A DNA stretch of 64,000 bases, from positions 1 through 64,000 of the forward strand of contig NZ_JODS01000006.1 of NCBI RefSeq assembly GCF_000718025.1. Reading direction: 5' to 3'. A program made the translations under genes and the position numbers. The DNA is from Kitasatospora purpeofusca. Its GTDB lineage: Bacteria; Actinomycetota; Actinomycetes; Streptomycetales; Streptomycetaceae. Position 1 is the stretch's first letter, and each line of letters starts with the position of its first letter. The notes beneath the pieces were generated by a model that made no database searches, was not told the origin of the DNA, and was given only the letters and a program-made list of their open reading frames with translations. This document shows, one piece after another, positions 10,063-17,753 of this stretch.

Positions 10063-12678
10063 GTGTACCTCGGTTCCGCTCCCGGTGTCGGCAAGACCTA
10101 CCGGATGCTGGACGAGGCCCGGCGCAGACAGGAGCGGGGCGCGGACGTCGTCGTCGGCTGGATCGAGTGCCACGGGCGCCGCCACACCGAGGCGATGCTC
10201 GACGGCCTGGAGGTCGTGCCGGGCGTCCACCGCGCCTACCGGGACACCGACTTCGAGGAGATGGACCTCGACGGGGTACTGCGGCGAAAGCCCACGGTCG
10301 TCCTCGTGGACGAACTGGCGCACACCAACATTCCCGGCGGGCGGCACGGCAAGCGCTGGCAGGACGTCGACGAGCTGCTGGACGCCGGGATCGACGTCAT
10401 CACCACGGTCAACATCCAGCACCTGGAGTCGTTGAACGACGTCGTCCAGAAGATCACCGGCATCCCGCAGCGCGAGACCGTGCCGGACGAGGTGGTGCGC
10501 CGGGCCGACCAGATCGAACTCGTCGACATGGCCCCCCAGGCGCTGCGCCGCCGGATGGCCCACGGCAACGTCTACAAGGCGGAGAAGGTGGACGCCGCGC
10601 TCTCGAACTACTTCCGGGTCGGCAACCTCACCGCCCTGCGCGAGCTCGCCCTGCTCTGGGTGGCCGGGCGGGTCGACGAGGGCCTGCGCGACTACCGGGC
10701 CAACCACAACATCGACCGGGTCTGGGAGACCCGCGAACGCGTCGTGGTCGCCCTCACCGGCGGCCCCGAGGGCGAGACCCTGATCAGACGCGCCGCCCGC
10801 ATCGCGGACCGCACCGCCGGCGGCGACCTGCTGGCCGTCCACGTCACCCGCAGCGACGGCCTGGCCGGCGCCTCCTCCGGCGCCCTCGCCCAGCAGCGGC
10901 AGCTCGTCGAGAGCCTCGGCGGCAGCTACCACGTGGTCGTCGGCGACGACATCCCCACCTCGCTGCTCGCCTTCGCCCGCGCCCACGACGCCACCCAGCT
11001 CGTCCTCGGCACCAGCCGCCGCGGCCGGACCGCCCGCTTCCTCACCGGACCGGGCATCGGCGAGACAACGGTGGACGCCTCCGAGGACATCGACGTCCAC
11101 ATGGTCACCCACGAGTTCACCGGCCGGGGCCGGCTGCCCGCCCTCGGCCGGCGCCACTCCCGGCGCCGCACCGTCGCCGGCTTCCTGGCCGGCCCGATCG
11201 TGCCCTCGCTGCTGACCCTGGTCCTGTCCCAGTTCCACGACACCGTCAACCTCACCACCGATGCCCTGATCTTCCAGCTCGGCGTCGTCGTGGTCGCCCT
11301 GCTCGGCGGCGCCACCTCGGCCCTGCTGGCCTCGCTGGTCGCCTCGGTGCTGCTCAACTACTTCTTCATCCCGCCCGTCCACGCCTTCACCATCGGCGAG
11401 ACCAACAACATCATCGCCCTGGTGGTCTTCGCGGCCGTCGCGCTGACCGTCTCCACCGTGGTCGACCACGCGACCCGCCTCACCGCCCGCGCCGCCCGCG
11501 CCACCGCCGAGGCCGAGACCCTCTCCACCCTGGCCGGCAGCGTCCTGCGCGGCGCCGACGCCCTGCCCGCCCTCCTGGAGAAGTCCCGCACCGCCTTCGG
11601 CATGAGCTCGGTGGCCCTGCTGGGCCGCACCGGCGGCGAGGTGCTCGCCTCCTGCGACACCGCCGCCGAGGTGAAGGACGCCGCCGACGGTGACCGGGCC
11701 GACGACGGCGGCGCCGCCCCGGACCGCGCCCTCGTCACCACCGAGGTCCCCGTCGGCGCCGACGCCGTCCTCGTCCTCACCGGCCGCCGGCTGCCCGCCG
11801 CCGACCAGCGCGTCCTCACCGCCTTCGCCGCCCACGTCGCCGCCGCCCTGGAACGCGACCGCCTCGCCGTCGTCGCCGCCGAGGTCGAACCCATCAAGGC
11901 CGCCGACCGGATGCGCACCGCCCTGCTCGCCGCCGTCAGCCACGACCTGCGCACCCCGCTCGCCGCCGCCCTCGCCTCGGTCGGCTCGCTGCGCAGCCCC
12001 GACGTCGAGTTCTCCGCCGAGGACCAGGCCGAACTCCTCGCCACCGCCGACGAGTCCCTCGTCAAACTCACCCGTCTGGTGGACAACCTGCTCGACATGA
12101 GCCGCCTCCAGGCCGGCGCGCTCACCCTCCACCTCGCCGAGACCCACCTCGACGAGATCCTGCCCCGCGCCCTGGACTCGCTCGCCGACCCGTACGCGCC
12201 CGTCCAGCCGCTCGACCTGGAGACCGTCCCGCCGGTGCTCGCCGACCCGCCGCTGCTGGAACGCGTCCTCGCCAACGTCATCACCAACGCCCTGCGCCAC
12301 AACGCCCCCGGTGCGCCGGTCCTGGTCGCCGCCAGCCACCACGCCGGACGGGTCGAACTGCGGGTGATCGACCGCGGCCCCGGCATCGCCCCCGAGGACC
12401 GCGACCGGGTGTTCCTGCCCTTCCAGCGCCTCGGCGACACCGACAACACCACCGGCGTCGGCCTCGGCCTCGCCCTCTCCCGCGGCCTCGCCGAGGCGAT
12501 GGACGGCAGCCTGGAGGTCGAGGACACCCCCGGCGGCGGCACCACCATGCTGCTCACCCTGCCCGCCGCCCCGGCCCGGCCGATGCCCGACGGGCCGGTA
12601 CCCGCCGGTCCCGTTCCCGCCGATCCGGTACCCGCCGGTCCCGTGTTCGTCCAGCACCCCGGGGAGGCCCCCGAATGA
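10063..12678 (+). CDS. kdpD: KdpD, K+/turgor sensor histidine kinase
   Basis: The 871-residue sensor kinase phosphorylates KdpE. In order: KdpD N-domain with Walker A G-S-A-P-G-V-G-K-T at residues 4-12 and V-D-E-L-A-H-T-N (about 1-210); a universal-stress-type domain (about 225-345); four TM helices (about 375-470); a GAF-like linker; the HisKA box S-H-D-L-R-T-P with H627; and the HATPase domain with an N-box near residue 738 and D-R-G-P-G-I and G-V-G-L-G-L-A motifs. GTG 10063 is the only start that keeps Walker A, and it leaves an unusually short N-terminus. The C-terminus is a proline-rich tail made by a 30-bp DNA repeat. The stop overlaps kdpE (ATGA). Confidence 0.95.
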   Translation: MYLGSAPGVGKTYRMLDEARRRQERGADVVVGWIECHGRRHTEAMLDGLEVVPGVHRAYRDTDFEEMDLDGVLRRKPTVVLVDELAHTNIPGGRHGKRWQDVDELLDAGIDVITTVNIQHLESLNDVVQKITGIPQRETVPDEVVRRADQIELVDMAPQALRRRMAHGNVYKAEKVDAALSNYFRVGNLTALRELALLWVAGRVDEGLRDYRANHNIDRVWETRERVVVALTGGPEGETLIRRAARIADRTAGGDLLAVHVTRSDGLAGASSGALAQQRQLVESLGGSYHVVVGDDIPTSLLAFARAHDATQLVLGTSRRGRTARFLTGPGIGETTVDASEDIDVHMVTHEFTGRGRLPALGRRHSRRRTVAGFLAGPIVPSLLTLVLSQFHDTVNLTTDALIFQLGVVVVALLGGATSALLASLVASVLLNYFFIPPVHAFTIGETNNIIALVVFAAVALTVSTVVDHATRLTARAARATAEAETLSTLAGSVLRGADALPALLEKSRTAFGMSSVALLGRTGGEVLASCDTAAEVKDAADGDRADDGGAAPDRALVTTEVPVGADAVLVLTGRRLPAADQRVLTAFAAHVAAALERDRLAVVAAEVEPIKAADRMRTALLAAVSHDLRTPLAAALASVGSLRSPDVEFSAEDQAELLATADESLVKLTRLVDNLLDMSRLQAGALTLHLAETHLDEILPRALDSLADPYAPVQPLDLETVPPVLADPPLLERVLANVITNALRHNAPGAPVLVAASHHAGRVELRVIDRGPGIAPEDRDRVFLPFQRLGDTDNTTGVGLGLALSRGLAEAMDGSLEVEDTPGGGTTMLLTLPAAPARPMPDGPVPAGPVPADPVPAGPVFVQHPGEAPE
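12595..12644 (+). repeat. Direct repeat encoding the KdpD tail
   Basis: Two identical 20-bp copies (12595-12614 and 12625-12644) lie 30 bp apart and encode a P-V-P-A-G-P-V-P-A-D type tail. It lies after the ATPase domain and is probably disordered and variable in length. Confidence 0.8.
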
Positions 12679-13355
12679 GCGAGATCCTCGTCGTCGACGA
12701 CGAGCCGGCGCTGCTGCGCACCCTGCGGATCAACCTCGGCGCCCGGCAGTACGCCGTCCGCACCGCCGCCACCGGCGGCGAGGCCCTGGCCCGCGCCGCC
12801 AGGACCTCCCCCGACGCCGTCCTGCTCGACCTCGGCCTGCCCGACCTCGACGGCATGGACGTCATCCGCGGTCTGCGCAGCCGCAGCGCGGTGCCGATCA
12901 TCGTGCTCTCCGGCCGGGCCGACGCCGCCGACCGGATCGGCGCGCTGGACGCCGGCGCCGACGACTACCTCACCAAGCCGTTCCTGATGGACGAACTGCT
13001 GGCCCGGCTGCGCGCCGTGCTGCGCCGCCCGCCGGTCACCGTCGGCCCCGCGGCGCCCGCGCCGGTGATCGGCGACCACACCGTGGACCTCGCCGCCACC
13101 ACCGTGACCGGGCCGGACGGGCCGGTGCGGCTCACCCCGACCGAGTGGCGGATCCTGTCCCTGCTGCTGGCCCACCCCGGCCGGCTGGTGCCCGGCCGGC
13201 GGATCCTGCGCGAGGTCTGGGGGCCGGCCCACGAGGAGCGGGGCAACTACCTGCGGGTCTACCTGGCCGGCCTGCGGCGGAAGCTGGAGCGCGACCCGGC
13301 CCGGCCGCGCCATCTGATCACCGAACCGGGGATCGGCTACCGCTTCGAGCCCTGA
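12675..13355 (+). CDS. kdpE: KdpE, OmpR-family response regulator
   Basis: The 226-residue regulator has a receiver domain with acidic D8/D9, phosphoacceptor D52, S79 and K101, then a winged-helix DNA-binding domain of the OmpR/PhoB type (about 125-225). That domain ends in the usual R-R-K-L and G-I-G-Y-R-F motifs. The family binds tandem repeats one helical turn apart, which fits the three arrays in this locus. It overlaps kdpD by four bases. Confidence 0.96.
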   Translation: MSEILVVDDEPALLRTLRINLGARQYAVRTAATGGEALARAARTSPDAVLLDLGLPDLDGMDVIRGLRSRSAVPIIVLSGRADAADRIGALDAGADDYLTKPFLMDELLARLRAVLRRPPVTVGPAAPAPVIGDHTVDLAATTVTGPDGPVRLTPTEWRILSLLLAHPGRLVPGRRILREVWGPAHEERGNYLRVYLAGLRRKLERDPARPRHLITEPGIGYRFEP

Positions 13356-13398
13356 CCGGGCACCGGACGGACCCCGGGCAGCCGGGCCGCCGGGGGAG

Positions 13399-13452
13399 TG
13401 TCAACGGCGCGTCAGGAGCGGTGGCCCCGGCGCCAACAGGGCGTCAAGAGCG
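13399..13452 (+). promoter_or_regulatory. Putative KdpE array 3 (after kdpE)
   Basis: Four units begin at 13399 (TGTCAAC), 13410 (CGTCAGG), 13431 (CGCCAAC) and 13442 (CGTCAAG), with the same 11, 21, 11 phasing as arrays 1 and 2. No protein gene follows on this strand. Instead a TAGCGT -10-like hexamer lies at 13476-13481, 24 bp after the last unit, the same offset as for the other two arrays. Confidence 0.5.
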
Positions 13453-13487
13453 GCCGACGCGGTCGTCCGGGGGCATAGCGTCGGTGG

Positions 13488-13590
13488 TGAGGAAGCGGCC
13501 CCGCTCCGTGGGGGATGCCTGGGGCCGCTCCGCCGCTCCGGCGGCCACCCGGGTGGGGGAGGGGCGCGCGATGCCGGCATCGCGCGCCCC
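13488..13590 (+). ncRNA. Candidate KdpE-controlled small RNA
   Basis: From about 7 bp after the TAGCGT hexamer to the end of the palindrome, the sequence folds into successive hairpins: 13495-13502 with 13521-13528, 13530-13535 with 13539-13544, then 13545-13556, and finally the 30-bp palindrome at 13561-13590. No start codon with a ribosome binding site opens a credible gene. The RNA would end about 20 bp before the 3' end of the convergent amidohydrolase gene. This is inferred from promoter-like and hairpin signals only. Confidence 0.3.
13561..13590. terminator. Perfect 30-bp palindrome, bidirectional terminator
   Basis: The 15-bp arms (13561-13575 and 13576-13590) are exact reverse complements with no spacer. 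It lies 20 bp after the minus-strand amidohydrolase stop and 205 bp after kdpE, between convergent genes, so it can stop transcription from both sides. Confidence 0.8.
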
Positions 13591-13610
13591 GATCACCCGT
13601 CCGGCCGGGT

Positions 13611-14882
13611 TCAGCCCCCGTCCGTGCCGTCCGACTGCCGGGGCAGCGCCAGGGCCACCGTGTCGGCGAACTCCCGTACCGCGCTGGTCCGGCTGACGAC
13701 CCGACCGCTGTGCACCACCAGCCGGCTGTGCCCGCCCGCCAGCGCCCCGGACAGGCTGTCCCCGCGCACCGCCAGCAGCTCGGCCGGGAAACCGGCGTCC
13801 ACCCGCACCGGCGGCAGCCCGAGCGCCAGCCGCGCCTGGTTGGAGACCGCGTCGTACGCCGCGTCGGGGTCCAGCACCCCGGCCGCCGCCAGCAGGTACG
13901 CGGCCTCCAGCGGGTCCGCCCGCCCGACCGGGTTGGCGCCGTCGCGCAGCGAGCCGCTGCCGGCCGCCAGCGGCACCCGGGCCTTCAGCAGGTCCCGCAG
14001 CTGCCCGGGTCGCAGCCCGCTCGCCAGGCCCTCCAGCCCCGAACAGCCGCCGTTCTGCGGCAGGCAGACCACCCGGACCCCGCTGTTGGCCAGCACCGTC
14101 GCGGCGCCCGGCGCGAGCGCCCCGCAGGGACCGACCACCACCCGGGGCCGCAGCGGGGCGAGCGCCCCGGCCAGCCGGGCCAGCTGCACCGGATCGGCGG
14201 CCGTGGTGTGCAGGTCCACCGGGCAGTCCGCCTCCCGGGCGGCCTCCAGCAGCAGTTGGACGTAGCCGGCCGGGTCCGGGTCCAGTTCGGGGCAGCCGCC
14301 GGCGGCGGTGGCGCCCAGCTTGAGCGCCTCCCGCAGCTGGGCCCGGCCGTCCGCCCCGGCCCGGCCGGTGAGCAGCCGGGGCATCGCGACGGCCTGGAGG
14401 TCGGCGAGGCCGCGCAGCGCCTGCTGGGAGGTGAGGACCGCCTCCAGCCGGCGCAGCCCGTGCACGTCGCCGATCCGGACGTGGGTGCGCTGGGCGGTCG
14501 CGCCGTAGCCGAGCGAGGTCAGGGCGGCCTCGGTGACCCGCCGGGTGAGCTCGGCGGGGGTCTCCGGCGGCGGGGTGGGCAGGGCGGCGGAGAAGGCGAC
14601 GTCGTAGTGCGCGTGCGCCTCGGCCGGGGCCGGCAGCAGCAGATAGCCGCGCAGGTCGATCCTGGCCCCGGTGGTGACGGTGGGGCCGCCGGGCACGGCG
14701 GGCAGCGGGCCCAGTCCGCCGGCGGTGCCGACGGCCTGGATCCGGTCGCCGCTGATCCGTACGTCCACCACCCGGCCGTCCGCCAGCCTGGCCCCGGTGA
14801 GCAGCAGGACGGGCCCGTGCCCGAGCGGGTTGGCGGCCGGTCCGGGTCCGGGGTGCGGTCCGTCGGCGGCTGCGCTGTCCAT
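13611..14882 (-). CDS. Cytosine-deaminase-like amidohydrolase with degenerate active site
   Basis: The 423-residue protein has the amidohydrolase fold: a small beta domain (residues 25-85), a TIM barrel, then the C-terminal beta strands. The first metal pair H-A-H is present in A-E-A-H-A-H-Y-D. By eye alignment with E. coli CodA, the H-C-D-E segment carrying the catalytic Glu is L-H-T-T-A here. The S-H-T-T segment is G-P-C-G, and the G-H-D-D segment with the metal-binding Asp is G-S-G-S. Hence one or two metal ligands and the catalytic acid appear lost. It may be a binding protein or regulator rather than a deaminase. The gene stands alone, convergent with kdpE. Confidence 0.75.
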   Translation of the reverse strand: MDSAAADGPHPGPGPAANPLGHGPVLLLTGARLADGRVVDVRISGDRIQAVGTAGGLGPLPAVPGGPTVTTGARIDLRGYLLLPAPAEAHAHYDVAFSAALPTPPPETPAELTRRVTEAALTSLGYGATAQRTHVRIGDVHGLRRLEAVLTSQQALRGLADLQAVAMPRLLTGRAGADGRAQLREALKLGATAAGGCPELDPDPAGYVQLLLEAAREADCPVDLHTTAADPVQLARLAGALAPLRPRVVVGPCGALAPGAATVLANSGVRVVCLPQNGGCSGLEGLASGLRPGQLRDLLKARVPLAAGSGSLRDGANPVGRADPLEAAYLLAAAGVLDPDAAYDAVSNQARLALGLPPVRVDAGFPAELLAVRGDSLSGALAGGHSRLVVHSGRVVSRTSAVREFADTVALALPRQSDGTDGG

Positions 14883-15080
14883 CGCCCGGCTCCTTCTGGC
14901 GTCCGGTTCCTGCTCGGGTCAATGAGCGACGAGCCTACGGCGGGCGGACCCGGGGCGCCGGGAGGCGGGCAATAGTCGTATCGGCTCGGGGCGCGCCTCC
15001 GGGGGGCCGGTCGAACGCCGGACCTTCGATCGCTCGCCCGTACGCCTCGCCGACCTGCGGACTTCGCCGCGGGATACGGA

Positions 15081-15110
15081 TTTCACCTCTGGGCGCGGAA
15101 CGTGTAATCT
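15081..15110 (+). promoter_or_regulatory. Promoter of tRNA-Thr
   Basis: TTTCAC (15081-15086), an 18-bp spacer and TAATCT (15105-15110) end 11 bp before the tRNA-Thr gene. It probably drives both tRNAs here. Confidence 0.5.
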
Positions 15111-15121
15111 CTTCCTCGTTC

Positions 15122-15194
15122 GCCCCTATAGCTCAGTCGGTAGAGCGTCTCCATGGTAAGGAGAAGGTCTGCGGTTCGATTCCGCATGGGGGCT
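15122..15194 (+). tRNA. tRNA-Thr (anticodon GGT)
   Basis: All four arms fold. The acceptor stem is GCCCCTA with TGGGGGC (one U:G pair), the anticodon stem TCTCC/GGAGA holds loop ATGGTAA, and the T-arm is TGCGG-TTCGATT-CCGCA. The anticodon GGT reads ACC/ACT. CCA is not encoded. Confidence 0.96.
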
Positions 15195-15237
15195 CTGGTG
15201 AGAAGGAGTCGGCTTCGGCTGTGCTCCGGATCACTGT

Positions 15238-15310
15238 GGCGGTGTAGCTCAGTTGGTAGAGCAAGCGGCTCATAATCGCTGTGTCACCGGTTCAAGTCCG
15301 GTCACCGCTA
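15238..15310 (+). tRNA. tRNA-Met (anticodon CAT), elongator
   Basis: The acceptor is GGCGGTG with CACCGCT (G1:U72 wobble), the anticodon loop is CTCATAA, and the T-arm is ACCGG-TTCAAGT-CCGGT. The paired 1:72 position and the anticodon stem without three G:C pairs point to the elongator rather than initiator species. It lies 43 bp after tRNA-Thr and 84 bp before rpmG. Confidence 0.95.
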
Positions 15311-15394
15311 CCCCGCGTAGTCGGTCGGGGGATCACACTCCCGGTCGGCTACTCTTGTCTGTGTTCTTATTCATTGTCCAAGGAAGGCACTCCC

Positions 15395-15559
15395 GTGGCT
15401 GCCACCGATGTCCGCCCGAAGATCACGCTGGCCTGCGTGGAGTGCAAGGAGCGGAACTACATCACCAAGAAGAACCGGCGTAACGACCCGGACCGTCTTG
15501 AGATGAAGAAGCACTGCCCCCGCTGCAACTCGCACACCGCGCACCGCGAGACCCGCTGA
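15395..15559 (+). CDS. rpmG: Ribosomal protein L33 (bL33), zinc-ribbon form
   Basis: GTG 15395 with AGGAAGG eight bases upstream encodes 54 residues, a normal L33. Cysteines 14, 17, 41 and 44 form two C-x-x-C pairs, so this is the zinc-binding paralogue. Actinomycetes often keep a second, zinc-free copy under Zur control elsewhere. A very strong terminator follows at 15600. Confidence 0.97.
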   Translation: MAATDVRPKITLACVECKERNYITKKNRRNDPDRLEMKKHCPRCNSHTAHRETR

Positions 15560-15599
15560 CCCTGCTCGCAGGGCAACGGGCCTGTGTGACCAGGTCTAC

Positions 15600-15646
15600 G
15601 ACTCCGGGCCGCATCCCTCATTTGGGGGTGCGGCCCGGAGTCTTTT
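15600..15646 (+). terminator. Terminator of rpmG
   Basis: An 18-bp stem including one wobble pair (15600-15617 with 15625-15642) is followed by TTTT at 15643-15646. It lies 40 bp after the rpmG stop. Confidence 0.93.
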
Positions 15647-15688
15647 GTGTTCGAACCGACTGTCCGCCGCGTTTCCTAGGAGCTGCCG

Positions 15689-16150
15689 ATGGCACTCGAC
15701 CCTTCCTTCATCGGGCGGACCTATCCGCCCACCGAGCCCTACGAGGTCGGCCGGGAGAAGATCCGCGAGTTCGCCGTCGCCGTGGGTGACGCCAATCCGG
15801 TGTACGTCGACCCGGAGGCCGCCAAGGCACTCGGCCACCCGGACGTGATCGCGCCGCCGACCTTCCCGATCGTGCTCACCATGCGGGCCTCCGGCCAGGT
15901 GGTCCAGGACCCGGAGCTGGGTCTCGACTACAGCCGGGTCGTGCACGGCGACCAGAAGTTCAGCTACACCCGCCCGGTGCGGGCCGGTGACCGGCTGACC
16001 GTCTCGGTCACCGTCGACAACATCAAGTCGCTGGCCGGCAACGACGTGCTCACCGTGCGCGGCGAGGTCGCGGACGAGTCCGGCGAGCACGTGGTGACGT
16101 CGGTCATGACCCTGGTGGCCAGGGCCGCCGACGAGAAGGCGGGGGAGTGA
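15689..16150 (+). CDS. MaoC-like (R)-hydroxyacyl dehydratase subunit A (HadA-like)
   Basis: The 153-residue single hot-dog domain protein belongs to the FAS1-type dehydratase family. Residues around V-G-D-A-N-P-V-Y-V-D correspond to the hydratase motif, but Tyr replaces the usual His of the catalytic dyad. This is typical of the non-catalytic HadA partner. It is followed at once by HadB, and the pair would form a heterodimer that dehydrates 3-hydroxyacyl thioesters. In mycobacteria HadAB serves mycolate elongation; the streptomycete substrate is not known to me. AGGAGCTGCCG precedes the ATG. Confidence 0.85.
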   Translation: MALDPSFIGRTYPPTEPYEVGREKIREFAVAVGDANPVYVDPEAAKALGHPDVIAPPTFPIVLTMRASGQVVQDPELGLDYSRVVHGDQKFSYTRPVRAGDRLTVSVTVDNIKSLAGNDVLTVRGEVADESGEHVVTSVMTLVARAADEKAGE

Positions 16151-16155
16151 GCCCG

Positions 16156-16578
16156 ATGGCGATCGGATACGACGAGGTCGAGGTCGGCACCGAGCTGCCG
16201 GCGCAGTCCTTCCCGGTGACCAGGGCCGCGCTGGTGCAGTACGCGGGCGCCTCCGGCGACTTCAACCCGATCCACTGGAACGAGAAGTTCGCGCTGGAGG
16301 TCGGCCTGCCCGACGTCATCGCGCACGGCATGTTCACCATGGCCGAGGCGGTCCGGGTGGTGACCGACTGGGTCGGCGACCCGGCCGCGGTGGTCGAGTA
16401 CGGCGTGCGGTTCGTCCGTCCGGTGCCGGTGCCCAACGACGGCACCGGCTCGGTGGTCGAGGTCACCGGCAAGGTGGCCAAGCTGCTCGACGACCGCAGG
16501 GTCCAGGTCGACCTGCTGGCGACCTACCAGGGCCAGAAGGTGCTCGGCATGGCCAAGGCGGTCGTCCGGCTCGGCTGA
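16156..16578 (+). CDS. MaoC-like (R)-hydroxyacyl dehydratase subunit B (HadB-like)
   Basis: The 140-residue MaoC hot-dog protein carries the full hydratase motif A-S-G-D-F-N-P-I-H-W, with the Asp/His dyad, and G-L-P-D-V-I-A-H-G-M-F. It would be the catalytic partner of the preceding protein. ATG 16156 has GGGGGAG eight bases upstream. GTG 16147, overlapping the hadA-like stop, would add three residues. The genes are clearly one operon. Confidence 0.87.
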   Translation: MAIGYDEVEVGTELPAQSFPVTRAALVQYAGASGDFNPIHWNEKFALEVGLPDVIAHGMFTMAEAVRVVTDWVGDPAAVVEYGVRFVRPVPVPNDGTGSVVEVTGKVAKLLDDRRVQVDLLATYQGQKVLGMAKAVVRLG

Positions 16579-16681
16579 GCCCGCGCCCCTTCGCCCCGCC
16601 GCGCGGCTCGGGGCACCCCGCCCGCTCCGGCCCGGGCCCGCCCCGGGCCGGGCGGGGGCGGGCTCCCCGTACCCTGGGGGC

Positions 16682-17728
16682 GTGCTGGAAGAACTCGACG
16701 CCCCCCTCGCCCCGCTGACCACCCTGCGGCTCGGCGGCCCGGCCCGCCGCCTGGTGACCGCGCACACCGACGACGAGGTGGTCGCCGCCGTCCGCGCCGC
16801 GGACGCGGCGGGGCAGCCGCTGCTGGTGCTCGGCGGCGGCTCCAACCTGGTGATCGGCGACGCCGGCTTCCCGGGCACGGTGCTGCGGATCGCCACCACC
16901 GGTTTCGCCCTGGACGGCACCGTCCTGGAGCTGGCGGCCGGCGAGGTCTGGGCCGACGCGGTGGACCGCGCGGTCGGGGCCGGACTGGCGGGGATCGAGT
17001 TCCTGGCCGGCATCCCCGGCTCGGCCGGTGCCACCCCGGTGCAGAACGTCGGCGCCTACGGCCAGGAGGTCGCGCAGACGATCACCGAGGTGGTCGCCTA
17101 CGACCGCCGGGCCGACGAGGTGGTCACCCTCCCCAACGCCGAGTGCGCGTTCTCCTACCGGCACAGCCGCTTCAAGGCGGACCCCGAGCGCTATGTGGTG
17201 CTGCGGGTCCGCTTCGGACTGGAGGACGCCGCCGGGCTCTCCACCCCGGTCCGCTACGCCGAGGTCGCCAAGCACTTCGGGGTGGCCCAGGACGAGCGGG
17301 TCGACCTGCGGGCGGCGTACGCGGCCGTGCTCGGGCTGCGGGCCGGCAAGGGCATGGTGCTGGACCCGGCGGACCACGACACCTGGTCGGCGGGCTCCTT
17401 CTTCACCAACCCGGTGCTGGGCCCCGAGCAGTACGCGGCCTTCCTGGCGCTGGCCGCCGAGCGCGAGCTGACCGCCCCCGCCTACCCGGCGCCGGACGGG
17501 CACACCAAGACCTCGGCCGCCTGGCTGATCGACCGGGCCGGCTTCGGCAAGGGCTACGGGAGCGGTCCGGCGACCCTCTCCACCAAGCACACCCTGGCGC
17601 TCACCAACCGCGGCGCGGCCACCACCGAGGACCTCCTCGCGCTGGCCCGGGAGATCCGGGACGGCGTGCGGGCGGCCTTCGGCGTGGAGCTGGTGAACGA
17701 GCCGGTGATGGTCGGCGTCAGCCTCTGA
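16682..17728 (+). CDS. murB: UDP-N-acetylenolpyruvoylglucosamine reductase
   Basis: MurB (348 residues) reduces UDP-GlcNAc-enolpyruvate to UDP-MurNAc with NADPH and FAD in peptidoglycan synthesis. The FAD domain starts T-T-L-R-L-G-G-P and includes V-L-G-G-G-S-N-L-V-I-G-D. Catalytic residues are visible as Y-R-H-S-R-F-K (Arg), the Ser of S-A-G-S-F-F-T-N-P and the Glu of L-V-N-E-P-V. The start is GTG 16682. It is convergent with the adenosine deaminase gene. Confidence 0.96.
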   Translation: MLEELDAPLAPLTTLRLGGPARRLVTAHTDDEVVAAVRAADAAGQPLLVLGGGSNLVIGDAGFPGTVLRIATTGFALDGTVLELAAGEVWADAVDRAVGAGLAGIEFLAGIPGSAGATPVQNVGAYGQEVAQTITEVVAYDRRADEVVTLPNAECAFSYRHSRFKADPERYVVLRVRFGLEDAAGLSTPVRYAEVAKHFGVAQDERVDLRAAYAAVLGLRAGKGMVLDPADHDTWSAGSFFTNPVLGPEQYAAFLALAAERELTAPAYPAPDGHTKTSAAWLIDRAGFGKGYGSGPATLSTKHTLALTNRGAATTEDLLALAREIRDGVRAAFGVELVNEPVMVGVSL

Positions 17729-17753
17729 GCCGCGCGGGCCCGCTGTCCGGCCC

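Noticed and set aside
13145..13696. Open frame covering the end of kdpE and the third array
   Set aside because: It reads through operator repeats and the palindrome, with Arg/Pro/Gly-rich translation typical of shadow frames.
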